Below, piece after piece: positions 20,374 to 29,474 of a stretch of DNA of 64,000 bases. Numbering within the stretch: the stretch's first letter is position 1; each line of letters begins with the position of its first letter. Origin of the DNA: Mongoliitalea daihaiensis (GTDB taxonomy: Bacteria; Bacteroidota; Bacteroidia; Cytophagales; Cyclobacteriaceae); the NCBI RefSeq assembly GCF_021596945.1, contig NZ_CP063779.1, positions 3,508,001 through 3,572,000 on the forward strand, in the 5' to 3' direction. The notes beneath the pieces were generated by a model. That model had not been told where the DNA came from. It searched no databases and was given only the letters and a program-made list of their open reading frames with translations. Both the position numbers and the translations under genes were made by a program.

Positions 20374-21351
20374 TTATGCCTGCTCGGATTGATATTTTCG
20401 AAGTGAAAATAGAATACTGATCGCTAACACTCCACCAACGACCGATAAAGAAATAGGTGAGGGCAAGTGATAGATCGAAGAAAGAATCATTTTGATCCCA
20501 ATAAAACCTAAGATAAAGGACAAGCCATGCTTGAGATAATGAAACATATCAAAGCTATTGGCCAATAAGAAATACAATGCACGGAGGCCAAGGATAGCAA
20601 ATATATTGGATGTATACAAAATGATGGGGTCATCTGATATTGCGAAAATTGCAGGAATAGAATCTACTGCAAACAATAAATCTGTAAACTCTACTACAGC
20701 CACCACCACTAAAAGTTGGGTTGCCATGCGCTTTCCATTGATCTTCACAAAAAATTTACCGCCATGATAGTTGGGGTCTACACGAAAGACTTTGTGAATT
20801 AAACGTGTTCCAAAAGATTTGGAAAAATCTTGTGACTCATCATCATCTTCTTGCCGAAAGGATTTGATGCCAGCGATCAATAAGAAAAACCCAAATAAGG
20901 TCATGACAACATTTACATTGACCTCAAGCGTTCCCAAGAAAAAAGTAGGTAAATAGGTAAGGCTGATAATTTTTACCCCTGCAAAGATAAAAATGGCCCG
21001 CATGACAATGGCTCCTAAAATTCCATAAAACAAAACTTTATGATGGTATTTATCCGGTACTTTGAAGTATCTGAATATGAGGATAAATACGAAAAGATTA
21101 TCAACTGAAAGCGCCTTTTCTATTAAAAAGGCGGAATAGTATTGGGTAGCTTTTTCTAAACCTAAGTCCAAATAAACATATAAGCCAAAAAGCAAACCAA
21201 TGCTGATCCAGACAATTGACCAGTTGAGTGCTTCCCTTGTCGAAACCTTATGGTCCTCTTTATTGAACACATATAAATCCAATCCTAATAAGGCAATGAT
21301 AACCACACCAAAACCTATCAGTACAAAGCCTTCTTCTTGCAAGTAGTTCAA
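20374..21351 (-). CDS. TerC-family integral membrane protein
   Basis: A 325-residue protein of the TerC/Alx family with about nine membrane helices. Seen: an N-terminal aspartate helix (ALLGLDLYVFNKE), the EKALSVDNLFVFILIF family signature, and a second matching signature VEFTDLLFAVDSIPAIFAIS, with acidic residues that may bind a metal ion. Family members are linked to tellurite resistance, alkaline-pH response and manganese export; which applies here is open. No tellurite genes are near, so a resistance role should not be assumed. The DUF202 gene upstream in the same direction (66 bases away) might share the transcript. Confidence 0.9.
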   Translation of the reverse strand: MNYLQEEGFVLIGFGVVIIALLGLDLYVFNKEDHKVSTREALNWSIVWISIGLLFGLYVYLDLGLEKATQYYSAFLIEKALSVDNLFVFILIFRYFKVPDKYHHKVLFYGILGAIVMRAIFIFAGVKIISLTYLPTFFLGTLEVNVNVVMTLFGFFLLIAGIKSFRQEDDDESQDFSKSFGTRLIHKVFRVDPNYHGGKFFVKINGKRMATQLLVVVAVVEFTDLLFAVDSIPAIFAISDDPIILYTSNIFAILGLRALYFLLANSFDMFHYLKHGLSFILGFIGIKMILSSIYHLPSPISLSVVGGVLAISILFSLRKYQSEQA

Positions 21352-21417
21352 TTCTCCATCGTATTAAGGGTGAAAACTCCTGCAAAAATGGGCCATTTTC
21401 TTGAGATTTTTCAGCTT

Positions 21418-21699
21418 TTACATTTTTTGATAGTAATGATTTTTAAGTTTACGTTTCACACGGTAATAGGTGAAAATACCAAAAATAAACATCGCAATGC
21501 TGAGCCCAAAAGCGAGGTAGCCCAATTCTCTCACATGCTCCAAAGATTGAACTTCAAAAAGAGCCGTACCTGAAACCAAAAAATACAAAGCTGTTCGGAT
21601 GTAAGAAAGCAAGGTTCTATCATTTGCTAAATAGGTGCGTTGTCTTGCTAAATAATCCCTAACAATCAATTCTTCATCAGTAAAGTTTTCTTTTGACAT
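21418..21699 (-). CDS. DUF202-family small membrane protein
   Basis: A 93-residue protein of the DUF202 (YidH-like) family. The conserved opening RDYLARQRTYLANDRTLLSYIRTALYFL is clear (ANxRTxLaxxRTaL pattern). Two membrane helices follow, at about 40-50 and 60-80, then a basic tail VKRKLKNHYY. Function is unknown; related domains occur fused to polyphosphate-polymerase (VTC) modules in eukaryotes. It precedes the terC-like gene on the same strand. Confidence 0.85.
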   Translation of the reverse strand: MSKENFTDEELIVRDYLARQRTYLANDRTLLSYIRTALYFLVSGTALFEVQSLEHVRELGYLAFGLSIAMFIFGIFTYYRVKRKLKNHYYQKM

Positions 21700-21801
21700 A
21701 TAGCTAGTTGTTTTCTTGCAAACTTACGTATTTTTGACTGCTTAATGGGTGATGAAGGTTACCTAAGATCTCAAGTTGAATGATTTTGAAAGCACAAACG
21801 A

Positions 21802-22284
21802 ATGGAAAGACCTCACTTTGATGACATTTTTATGGAACTGGCAGTTAACCTTGCCAAGCGATCTCATTGTATCAAAAAGCATGTAGGTGCGGTATTGACA
21901 AAGGAAACACGGATTATCTCCATTGGCTACAATGGTCCACCGGCAGGTACACATAACTGCGATGTGGAATTTCCTGAAACAGGCTGTGCACGTGATAGTA
22001 AAGGCAGTTGCACGCTTGCTATTCATGCCGAACAAAATGCAATCTTGTATGCCGTAAAAAATAATGCTTCCGTAGATGGATCCACGTTATATGTTACCCT
22101 TGCACCTTGTTTGGCCTGTGCTCGGATTATTTACAGCATGGGAATCACAAAGGTTGTGTATTTGTATTCATATGCAGAATACAAGGGACTACCTACAGAT
22201 GAGGGCATTGAATTTCTAAGTAAATTTGGAGTGGAAGTAGTGAAGTATGCCAAAGAAATTGCCTTTGAGGATCCCTTGATTTAG
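21802..22284 (+). CDS. Deoxycytidylate (dCMP) deaminase, ComEB-like
   Basis: A zinc-dependent deaminase of 160 residues that converts dCMP to dUMP for thymidylate synthesis. Zinc ligands and catalytic glutamate are in AIHAEQNAILYAV (HAE), and the two cysteines in LAPCLACARIIY (PCxxC). The N-terminal KHVGAVLTKETRIISIGYNGPPAG and the central cysteine-rich segment (CDVEFPETGCARD) follow the dCMP-deaminase pattern rather than tRNA adenosine deaminase. It ends 8 bases from the convergent murB gene, with no hairpin between. Confidence 0.92.
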   Translation: MERPHFDDIFMELAVNLAKRSHCIKKHVGAVLTKETRIISIGYNGPPAGTHNCDVEFPETGCARDSKGSCTLAIHAEQNAILYAVKNNASVDGSTLYVTLAPCLACARIIYSMGITKVVYLYSYAEYKGLPTDEGIEFLSKFGVEVVKYAKEIAFEDPLI

Positions 22285-22292
22285 CTCTATTT

Positions 22293-23309
22293 TTAGATAA
22301 AATTCACTTCAGGATGTAGTGCAATTCCGAATCGATTGAAGACAGATTCTTGAATTTGCTGGCTTAACTTCACAAGATCTTCACCTTCTCCAGCTCCATA
22401 GTTGACAAGTACTAATGGTTGGTCTTTATGGACCCCGATGTTGCCGATTACTTTACCTTTCCACCCGCACTGTTGAATCAACCAAGCGGCAGGTACTTTC
22501 ATGCCTTGATCGGTAGGATAGGAGGGAATGCCTGGGTTTTCTGCTTGTAACAATTCAAAATGTGTCAGAGAAATGGTCGGATTTTTAAAAAAACTACCTG
22601 CATTTCCAATGACTTTTGGGTCGGGAAGTTTGGATGAGCGGATTTGGATTACGGCTTTGCTAACATCCTGAATGCTTGGATTGTCGATACCCCAATTATG
22701 AAGGATTTCTTGAATTGCTCCATAGGAGGTATGCAGGATATGATTAGTTTTACTGAGTTTAAATTGTACCTTGGTGATGATGTATTGATCCTTATAAGTG
22801 TTTTTGAAAATACTTTCCCTGTACCCAAATTGACAACGCCCTGCATCAAATAGTTCTACATCCAAACGATCTTTGTGCAGTGCTTCGAGTGACACAAATG
22901 TATCTTTGATTTCAACACCATAAGCCCCAATATTCTGCATAGGAGAGGCCCCGACAGTCCCAGGAATTAGAGATAAGTTTTCGATTCCACCCCAATTTTT
23001 ATCCAAACAGTACATCACGAATGCGTGCCAATTTTCTCCAGCACCTACCTCAACCCACACGGAAGTATCATCCTCTCTGACGACTTCAATCCCTTCTAGA
23101 CAGTTGCGCATAACAAGTCCATGAAAATCGCCTCTTAACAGAATGTTGCTACCTCCCCCAAGGATAAGTAAAGGCAATTCACGTTCATGGGCAAATTCAA
23201 TTCCTGCTTTGAGATCTTCTGTCATATGAGCCTCTAAAAAAAACCGGGCTTTTTTATCAATTCCAAAAGTATTATAAGGCTTAAGAGAAATGTTTTCTTG
23301 TATCTTCAT
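22293..23309 (-). CDS. murB: UDP-N-acetylenolpyruvoylglucosamine reductase
   Basis: Reduces UDP-GlcNAc-enolpyruvate to UDP-MurNAc with NADPH in peptidoglycan synthesis (cytoplasm). A 338-residue type I MurB. Seen: NTFGIDKKARFF at the start, the FAD-binding LPLLILGGGSNILL, SLIPGTVGASPMQNIGAYG, the substrate-covering tyrosine in FGYRESIFK (type I mark), the catalytic serine in GNAGSFFKNP, and the catalytic glutamate in LHPEVNFI at the very end. It stands alone rather than in a mur cluster. A divergent M14-type gene lies upstream. Confidence 0.96.
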   Translation of the reverse strand: MKIQENISLKPYNTFGIDKKARFFLEAHMTEDLKAGIEFAHERELPLLILGGGSNILLRGDFHGLVMRNCLEGIEVVREDDTSVWVEVGAGENWHAFVMYCLDKNWGGIENLSLIPGTVGASPMQNIGAYGVEIKDTFVSLEALHKDRLDVELFDAGRCQFGYRESIFKNTYKDQYIITKVQFKLSKTNHILHTSYGAIQEILHNWGIDNPSIQDVSKAVIQIRSSKLPDPKVIGNAGSFFKNPTISLTHFELLQAENPGIPSYPTDQGMKVPAAWLIQQCGWKGKVIGNIGVHKDQPLVLVNYGAGEGEDLVKLSQQIQESVFNRFGIALHPEVNFI

Positions 23310-23469
23310 GGTGGCAAATTTACTGATGCGAATTTAAGCAAGAATTTGACCAAAATCCGAAAACCTTACGATACCTTTATGAAATCGAGTTCATCGCAGA
23401 TGAGTAAATTTGGATTTTACCTGAGCTCAAGCAGGATGGTTAGCATTGGTAGAGAATAATTAACACGCT

Positions 23470-24411
23470 ATGAAAGAAATTGTAATCAATGGAGTCAAAA
23501 TACGGCCTGGTCAAAGTATTCAAATTGATATCGCCATTGCGCGTTTGCCAACGCATACCTTAATTGATTTGCCTATTTTTATTATCCGTGCCAAAGAAGA
23601 TGGCCCGACAGTCTTGATTTCAGGAGGTGTTCATGGAGACGAAATCAATGGTATCGTAGCAGTAAAGAAGTTTTTGGAGGAACCTGACTTGGAGCTGATC
23701 AAAGGAACTGTAATTTTCATTCCTTTGGTCAATGTTTATGGTTTTTTAAGTAGTTCCCGAACGTTCCCTGATGGTCGAGATCTCAATCGGAGCTTTCCAG
23801 GTAGTAAAAAGGGAAGTTTGGCTTCTCAAATTGCATTCATTCTGACAAATGAAATCATTCCTTTGATCGATTATGGTATTGACATCCATACTGGAGGACG
23901 GATGCTTTCGAATTACCCGCAGATTCGGGTGGATTACAAAGACAAGGTAGGATTAGAGTTATCTAAAGCTTTTGGGACTCATTTTGTCCTGAATTCGGCA
24001 CACATTGATAAATCGTTCCGAAAAGAAGCATATAAACGTAGGAAATCAATAATGGTGTATGAAGGGGGTGAATCCATGCGACTGGATCCCTATGCGGTGG
24101 AAGAAGCTGTCAGCGGAAGTAAACGACTATTATTTCATTTAGGAATGATTGCAGATCCTGGAATCGCAAGCAAACCAACAATTATACTGTCTGATAGCTC
24201 ATGGACACGAGCCAAAGTATCAGGAATCTTCACTTCTTCTGTAGAACTAGGAAATGAAGTAAAAAAGGGTCAGATACTTGCAAAAATATCTGACCCTTTT
24301 GGGAGAGTTCGCGTACCGATCAAAGCTTCCTTTAATGGGTATGTGATAGGACTAAACAACAATCCGGTGGTAAATGCCGGAGATGCTTTGGTCCATATTG
24401 GAAGATGCTAA
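23470..24411 (+). CDS. Succinylglutamate desuccinylase/aspartoacylase-family zinc hydrolase (M14-like)
   Basis: A 313-residue zinc-dependent deacylase/carboxypeptidase-fold protein. Zinc ligands are His55 and Glu58 (SGGVHGDEING) and His140 (GIDIHTGG); the candidate catalytic base is Glu198 (VYEGGE). The C-terminal 70 residues form a lipoyl-like beta-barrel (VKKGQILAKISDPFGRVRV). Relatives act on N-acyl amino acids or on peptides; in Bacteroidota they are often beside rimK, which is absent here. The substrate is unknown. An inverted repeat inside the coding region (24261-24300) looks like the terminator of the convergent lipoprotein gene. The gap to that gene is only 9 bases. Confidence 0.87.
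   Translation: MKEIVINGVKIRPGQSIQIDIAIARLPTHTLIDLPIFIIRAKEDGPTVLISGGVHGDEINGIVAVKKFLEEPDLELIKGTVIFIPLVNVYGFLSSSRTFPDGRDLNRSFPGSKKGSLASQIAFILTNEIIPLIDYGIDIHTGGRMLSNYPQIRVDYKDKVGLELSKAFGTHFVLNSAHIDKSFRKEAYKRRKSIMVYEGGESMRLDPYAVEEAVSGSKRLLFHLGMIADPGIASKPTIILSDSSWTRAKVSGIFTSSVELGNEVKKGQILAKISDPFGRVRVPIKASFNGYVIGLNNNPVVNAGDALVHIGRC
24261..24300 (-). terminator. Minus-strand terminator inside the M14-like coding sequence
   Basis: AAAAGGGTCAGATA (24263-24276) and TATCTGACCCTTTT (24287-24300) form a perfect 14 bp stem with a 10-base loop. On the minus strand the stem is followed by six T, as in an intrinsic terminator. On the plus strand the four T are followed by GGG. It lies about 120 bases beyond the stop of the convergent lipoprotein gene, so it would end that transcript. 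Confidence 0.8.
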
Positions 24412-24420
24412 ACAATATGC

Positions 24421-25020
24421 TTACATATTCTCTACAAAATTAGGCAAGAAAAACCGGCCATCTGTGATTTGTATTGTTCTTCGCTGATCTAATGGGCGTT
24501 GATCCTCCAAGTCGACCAGAATCCCCTCGAATACCCCAGAAGTGCCTTCTGAAGAAAAATCAGTGATTCGAATGGTGGCATCATCTTGAGCCCCTGGATT
24601 GTTGGCCTCTAACAAAATAGCACCCCAAGATTTGCCTGCTTCATCTAGGTAAACAAATGCGATGGATGGTGAAACAACATTCTGAACCACTATAGGAACC
24701 TGCATTTGGTAGGTGAGTCCCAATTCCAAGCGTTCAATTGTTCTTAAAACGATGACCAAAGCATTCTTTTCCGTGTTATTGCCAGTGACCATCGTCCAGG
24801 TAGCAATTCGTAAATTACGTTGCGAGTCATCAATAAATACGATATTGGCATCCTTATTTGCACGAAACGATTTCTCTACACCATCCACACGGAAACTATA
24901 GAAATAATCAGGCCTTTCATCTTCCTTATCACAGGAAATCATGAATATTGAAAAAATTGCAAGAAATAGTACGCGTAAATAATTTTTAACCAGTTGATGC
25001 TTCATAGTCTTATACTTCAT
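24421..25020 (-). CDS. Putative lipoprotein of unknown function
   Basis: About 199 residues. The N-terminus is a lipoprotein signal: basic MKYKTMKHQLVKNYLR, hydrophobic VLFLAIFSIF, then lipobox MISC followed by acidic DKEDE, the usual Bacteroidota surface/outer-membrane lipoprotein pattern. I chose ATG 25020, with its A-rich leader; ATG 25005 is also possible, and the longer form to 25065 would overlap the likely promoter. The mature part is beta-rich with alternating hydrophobics and no motif I recognise. It is convergent with the M14-like gene, inside which its terminator appears to lie. Confidence 0.72.
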   Translation of the reverse strand: MKYKTMKHQLVKNYLRVLFLAIFSIFMISCDKEDERPDYFYSFRVDGVEKSFRANKDANIVFIDDSQRNLRIATWTMVTGNNTEKNALVIVLRTIERLELGLTYQMQVPIVVQNVVSPSIAFVYLDEAGKSWGAILLEANNPGAQDDATIRITDFSSEGTSGVFEGILVDLEDQRPLDQRRTIQITDGRFFLPNFVENM

Positions 25021-25039
25021 TTGTTTTTTTAAGCTTTTG

Positions 25040-25047
25040 CAAAAATA
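25040..25047 (-). promoter_or_regulatory. Candidate -7 promoter element of the lipoprotein gene
   Basis: TATTTTTG on the minus strand matches TAnnTTTG. A TTG lies only 15 bases upstream, which is short for a -33 element. It would give a leader of roughly 13 bases to ATG 25020. Confidence 0.35.
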
Positions 25048-25100
25048 TTCCATTTTTGAAAACAATCCTGCATGATGCGTAACAAAATTAAATAAAGCAA

Positions 25101-25159
25101 AAAAGAGGTTTTCTTAAAAGTCAACACCGATGGTAGGTACTTTCAAGAAAACCTCTTTT
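25101..25159 (-). terminator. Terminator after the phosphohexomutase gene
   Basis: A 15 bp perfect inverted repeat (25101-25115 with 25145-25159; core GAGGTTTTCTT) has a 29-base loop that can itself form a short AAAGT/ACTTT stem. Six T follow on the minus strand. It is located just after the stop at 25191. Confidence 0.8.
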
Positions 25160-25190
25160 AAGAAGGCTTTAAGCTATTTCCCGGTAGGGA

Positions 25191-26924
25191 TTAACTAAAA
25201 TAAGATTTCAAGTTGCTCAGGCGAGTTTCTAAAGCTGCCTCTACTGCTTCATAAGTAGCGCGATCTTGAAGCGGCGCACTGACAGAGAAGTAATATTTGA
25301 TTTTTGGTTCGGTACCTGATGGTCTTGCTGAGATCTTGCTGCCATCCTCTAAATAAAACTGAATAACGTTTGATTTATCCATATCAAGTGCCGTTTCAGT
25401 GCCATTTTTCAAATCAAAAACTTTACTTTCTTTCACATCCACAACTTTCACTACGGGTATTCCTGCCATTGCTGTAGGCCGATTGGTACGGAAATCAGCC
25501 ATCAAAGCCTGAATTTGCTCAGCACCATCTTTTCCTTTTTTGGTCACAGAAATCAATGCTTCCTTGTAAAAACCAAATTTCATGTAAATTTCCGCTAAGA
25601 CATCCCGGATGCTCATTCCTTTGGATTTGTAATAGGCTACAATTTCAGCGACCATGGCGCAGGCCGAAACTCCATCTTTGTCACGTACAAAATCCCCCAC
25701 CAAATAGCCATAGCTTTCTTCACCACCTCCGATATAGGTAGCTTTTCCTTCCAATTTCAGAATAACTTCTGCAATATTTTTAAACCCTGTCAATACAGAG
25801 TAGCAGGTCACGCCAAAGCCTTTACAGATCGTGTCTATCAATTCTGTAGTCACAATGGTATTTACCATGAATTGATTTCCATCTAGCTTACCTTGTTCTT
25901 TCCACTTGCTTAAAAGGTAATACGTCAGTAAGGCGCCTGTTTGGTTTCCGTTCAACAATTCAAAATCACCTTTACCATCTGGTATACAAGCTGCATACCG
26001 ATCTCCATCTGGGTCACAGGCCAAAACCAGTTCAGCATGTACCTCTTTTCCTAAAGCCAAAGCCATAGTTAAAGCCTCTGCTTCTTCAGGGTTAGGGTAA
26101 ATGACTGTCGGGAAGGTACCATCGGGTTCTGCTTGCTCTTTTACTACGTGTACCTTATCAAAGCCAAAGGCCTTCAAGGCTAAAGGAACCATTTTCCCAG
26201 ATGCTCCATGAATAGGAGAGAAGACAATTGGCATATCCTTATTGGACTGAATAGCTTCCGGAGATAAACTTAAGCCTTTTACCAAGTCCATATAAATCGC
26301 ATCAAAATCAGACTCGATATATTCAATCAAAGCATCGTTTTTATTCCAATTTACATCATCAACTGACTTGATTTTTTTTACTTCAGCAATGATATTTTTA
26401 TCATGAGGAGCGACTACTTGACCACCGTCGTTCCAGTATGCTTTATAACCGTTATATTCTTTTGGATTGTGTGAAGCTGTAACCATTACACCACTCTTGC
26501 AACCGAAATGACGGATGGCAAATGAAAGCATGGGAGTAGGGCGCATTTCACGGAAATATTTAACACGGATTCCATTTGCCGTAAAAATATTGGCGGTAGT
26601 TTCTGCAAAAAGAGTATTGTTGATACGACAGTCATGCGTGATTGCTACAGAAATATCTTCCCCTGGAAAGCTTTGCAAAAGATAATTCGCTAAACCTTGA
26701 GTGGCCATTCCAACGGTGTATACATTCATACGGTTGGAACCAACACCCATGATTCCACGCAGACCACCTGTACCAAATTCCAGTTCGGTATAAAAGGAAT
26801 CAATCAATTCAGTGGGGTCTGATGATTCTAGCAAAGCCTTGATTTGTGTCTTGCTTATGTCATCAATGTTGCTACTCAGCCATGATTCTGCCTTTGCTAT
26901 AATCTTTGGATCTACTGTTATCAT
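25191..26924 (-). CDS. Phospho-sugar mutase (phosphoglucomutase/phosphomannomutase)
   Basis: An alpha-D-phosphohexomutase of 577 residues that interconverts hexose 1- and 6-phosphates, feeding sugar-nucleotide and storage-sugar routes. Seen: FGTGGLRGIMG near 50-60, the phosphoserine loop TASHNPKEYNGYK with Ser151, the metal loop DPDGDR at 304-309, the sugar-binding GGGEESYG, and the phosphate-binding RPSGTEPKIKYYF at the C-terminus. The length fits the PgcA-like long form common in Bacteroidota. It could supply precursors for the exopolysaccharide locus at the right of the window, but it is not linked to it. Confidence 0.93.
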   Translation of the reverse strand: MITVDPKIIAKAESWLSSNIDDISKTQIKALLESSDPTELIDSFYTELEFGTGGLRGIMGVGSNRMNVYTVGMATQGLANYLLQSFPGEDISVAITHDCRINNTLFAETTANIFTANGIRVKYFREMRPTPMLSFAIRHFGCKSGVMVTASHNPKEYNGYKAYWNDGGQVVAPHDKNIIAEVKKIKSVDDVNWNKNDALIEYIESDFDAIYMDLVKGLSLSPEAIQSNKDMPIVFSPIHGASGKMVPLALKAFGFDKVHVVKEQAEPDGTFPTVIYPNPEEAEALTMALALGKEVHAELVLACDPDGDRYAACIPDGKGDFELLNGNQTGALLTYYLLSKWKEQGKLDGNQFMVNTIVTTELIDTICKGFGVTCYSVLTGFKNIAEVILKLEGKATYIGGGEESYGYLVGDFVRDKDGVSACAMVAEIVAYYKSKGMSIRDVLAEIYMKFGFYKEALISVTKKGKDGAEQIQALMADFRTNRPTAMAGIPVVKVVDVKESKVFDLKNGTETALDMDKSNVIQFYLEDGSKISARPSGTEPKIKYYFSVSAPLQDRATYEAVEAALETRLSNLKSYFS

Positions 26925-27030
26925 TGTTTAGAAAAAGTTTTGGTTCAAGTGTCTAAATTATACATTTTGATCAAAATAGCCATCAAATCAAAGGAATTGA
27001 TTTGTTACTTTTTAATTTTACTCTTGAAAA

Positions 27031-29442
27031 TCAGAAAGGATATCCGATTCCTATATTGAAAACAGCATTGCTTCGGCCAAGACGGGATGTGAAAAATTCA
27101 TCCAATACAAACCGTTGTCCAGGTTCCCTCGCGGGATCCACTGCCTTGATGCCCAAGTCCAAACGCAACACAAGAAAATCAAAATCCATTCGTAGGCCTA
27201 GTCCGGTGCCCACCGCTAATTCCCGATAGAAGCGATTGAATTCAAAATTTGCACCGGGTCTAGTAGGATCTTCTTGAAATGTCCAGCTGTTTCCGATATC
27301 TATGAAAAAAGCTCCATCAAAATACCCGTAAATTTTTGACCGTAATTCAAACATACCTTCAAATAAAATATCTCCCGGCTGCTCAAACCGGTAATCAAAA
27401 AGTCCATTTTCCAAGAGGGGTGGGGAAAATGAACCCGGTCCCAATCGTCTTGGTTGCCATGCACGGATGCCTGTACTACCACCGGCAAAGAAATACTTCT
27501 CATAGGGCAAAATTCCATTGCTGACTCCGTAAGGCCTAGCCATCCCCAAATTGAGGCGATAAGCAAAAGTCTGCTCACGGGTGATGGGAATATAGCGCCG
27601 AAAATCCGCCTGAAATTTCAGAAATTGGAAATAGGCAAGATTACGCTCTTCCACAAAACTGTTATTTACAAAGTTTAAGGTAGTCCCACCAGACTCTGCA
27701 AATAATCTAAGTAAAGAAGCTTTATTTCGCTGAAATGCTCCATACTGATTGAAGTTGATTATCACCTGCCCAGAGATACTACTCACATAGGAAGGGAGAA
27801 AGGAATTGATCAGGTTATTTCCTTGATTTTGCAAATCCTCCAATATTTCACGGAAATCGTTGCTCAAATTAGAGCGGATGAAGTTGGCATCCAACACATT
27901 GAACGTGTATTGTTGCCGAAGATTTCGGGTGTTCCAGTTATAGCTGAGGACACCATTCACGCTTTCCCGGATATATTCTGGACGATCTACATAATTGTAA
28001 CCAATTAAGGTCCTTGTACGAGGATTGTAGCGGCCAAAGGTTTCCAAAGAAGAACGAGTAAACGGTAATAAAAACTGAGGGAAAATGATCGAAGCAGAAG
28101 TATTGAGTTCGCGGCTTCGGAAAACCCCACCTTCTCCAGTAGCGGAAACCACACCTTCAAGACCTGCTCGAAAGAAAAATTCGAAAATTTCCGCACCTCT
28201 GAAAAGATTTCTGTTTCTCAAAGAGTGAGAAAAAAATGGACCTGGAACTTGCTCCGTGATGCTGGCTCCCAATTGATTGGTGATTTGATATTTCTGGTTG
28301 GGTTGGGTATAAATCCGCGGGCGCAATACATCTCCTAAAGTATCAAAGGCAATGTTGACAAAACGGAACAAATCCAAATTTGCCAACTGTCGTTGCGTTT
28401 CTATCACATTGGTTTTATTGTATAGATCTCCTTTATTAAGAAATATCCTAGAGGAGATGATTTTTTCGGAATACTTATCGTCGTATAAATCAAATTTAAT
28501 GTCCCGATAGGTAGTCTGTTGACTTTGTTTGATTTCTATCGATTCTGGAGCATCCAAGGAAAAATAAATAGAATCTAACACAAAAATTTGATGATTATCC
28601 GAGTAGATCGGCTTTCGAATGACTTGTTCAATATTGACTATATGAGTGACTGTATCTTTGAATACATTGTACTCAATATAGGAACGGGTAAATGTGTAAA
28701 AGCCATTATCTTTCAACAAGTCTTCGACTCGTTGTCTTTCTTTAGTAAGGTCGCTTTGGATGTAGGGATTACCTGATTTTACAAAAGAGTTGGCTTGTCT
28801 TGCCAATAAAAGTTTATAAATGTCATCATTATCCGAACGGGTATAAAAAGAATCAATTTTATAAACCGCATTCTCAGAGATTAAATAGTCAACAGTGGCT
28901 TTTTTCCCATTGGTCCGTAAAAAGAAATCCGTTTGAGCGTCAAAAAAGCCATTGTTTTGTAGATAATAAAGCATTTGCCGACTAGATTCAACCGTAGCAA
29001 GTGAATCATACACTACCCGTGGATTGCCTGTTCTCATAAAAAAATTACCATAGGTCAGTTTTTTATCCAAAGAAGTCAGGTTATTGGATAGTTTCTGGAA
29101 TCTCCGTTGCTCTTTTTTACTCCAAGCGGCTGTGTCCCTTTTGCTGAGGAGGCTTTTGCGTTCTTGGGAAAAGCTTTCTTTCCGGTTTAAAAGAGTAGCA
29201 CTATCAAACATGCTGAGCCCAAAATTGTAGACGGATACACCTACCGATGTTCCCAAGAGTGGCAAAGTAGTATTAGGCTGTTGCTTGATCAGACCATTGA
29301 GTGTATTTCTATCAGATTCTTGGATGCCTTTGATAGTGGTAGAAGTCAATAAGTATTCTCCTTCTTTGAGCCCCTTGGTAAGGGAACAAGAAGAAAATAC
29401 AAGTACAAACAAGAGAAAGTTTATATATTTGGCTCTAATCAC
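27031..29442 (-). CDS. tamL: TamL: lipoprotein-type TamA/BamA-family outer membrane protein
   Basis: An outer-membrane protein of about 803 residues with a C-terminal 16-strand BamA-type barrel ending in Phe (GIGYPF) and an N-terminal periplasmic part with POTRA-like repeats. The longest frame begins with TTG at 29517. I prefer GTG 29442, because it gives a clean lipoprotein signal (MIRAKYINFLLFVLVFSSC, Cys19). That is the mark of TamL, the Bacteroidota counterpart of TamA that helps insert outer membrane proteins. TamB, its usual partner, is not adjacent. Its start is only 16 bases from the divergent TrmH start, so each promoter must lie in the other gene. Confidence 0.87.
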   Translation of the reverse strand: MIRAKYINFLLFVLVFSSCSLTKGLKEGEYLLTSTTIKGIQESDRNTLNGLIKQQPNTTLPLLGTSVGVSVYNFGLSMFDSATLLNRKESFSQERKSLLSKRDTAAWSKKEQRRFQKLSNNLTSLDKKLTYGNFFMRTGNPRVVYDSLATVESSRQMLYYLQNNGFFDAQTDFFLRTNGKKATVDYLISENAVYKIDSFYTRSDNDDIYKLLLARQANSFVKSGNPYIQSDLTKERQRVEDLLKDNGFYTFTRSYIEYNVFKDTVTHIVNIEQVIRKPIYSDNHQIFVLDSIYFSLDAPESIEIKQSQQTTYRDIKFDLYDDKYSEKIISSRIFLNKGDLYNKTNVIETQRQLANLDLFRFVNIAFDTLGDVLRPRIYTQPNQKYQITNQLGASITEQVPGPFFSHSLRNRNLFRGAEIFEFFFRAGLEGVVSATGEGGVFRSRELNTSASIIFPQFLLPFTRSSLETFGRYNPRTRTLIGYNYVDRPEYIRESVNGVLSYNWNTRNLRQQYTFNVLDANFIRSNLSNDFREILEDLQNQGNNLINSFLPSYVSSISGQVIINFNQYGAFQRNKASLLRLFAESGGTTLNFVNNSFVEERNLAYFQFLKFQADFRRYIPITREQTFAYRLNLGMARPYGVSNGILPYEKYFFAGGSTGIRAWQPRRLGPGSFSPPLLENGLFDYRFEQPGDILFEGMFELRSKIYGYFDGAFFIDIGNSWTFQEDPTRPGANFEFNRFYRELAVGTGLGLRMDFDFLVLRLDLGIKAVDPAREPGQRFVLDEFFTSRLGRSNAVFNIGIGYPF

Positions 29443-29474
29443 AACGAGGCAATTCCGAATGTTAAGCAAAAATA
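29424..29474. promoter_or_regulatory. Overlapping divergent promoters of tamL and the TrmH gene
   Basis: Plus strand: TATATTTG at 29424-29431 (exact TAnnTTTG), 27 bases before the TrmH ATG, inside the tamL coding region. Minus strand: TATTTTTG at 29467-29474, 24 bases before the tamL GTG, inside the TrmH coding region; a TTTG on that strand at 29501-29504 is 26 bases further up. No good -33 element was found for the plus strand. Confidence 0.45.

Noticed and set aside
20374-21351. Tellurite-resistance determinant
   Set aside because: TerC-family membership alone does not show this; no other ter genes are nearby.
29285-29458. N-terminal extension of the TrmH-type protein
   Set aside because: This part is antisense to tamL; the conserved domain starts right after ATG 29459.
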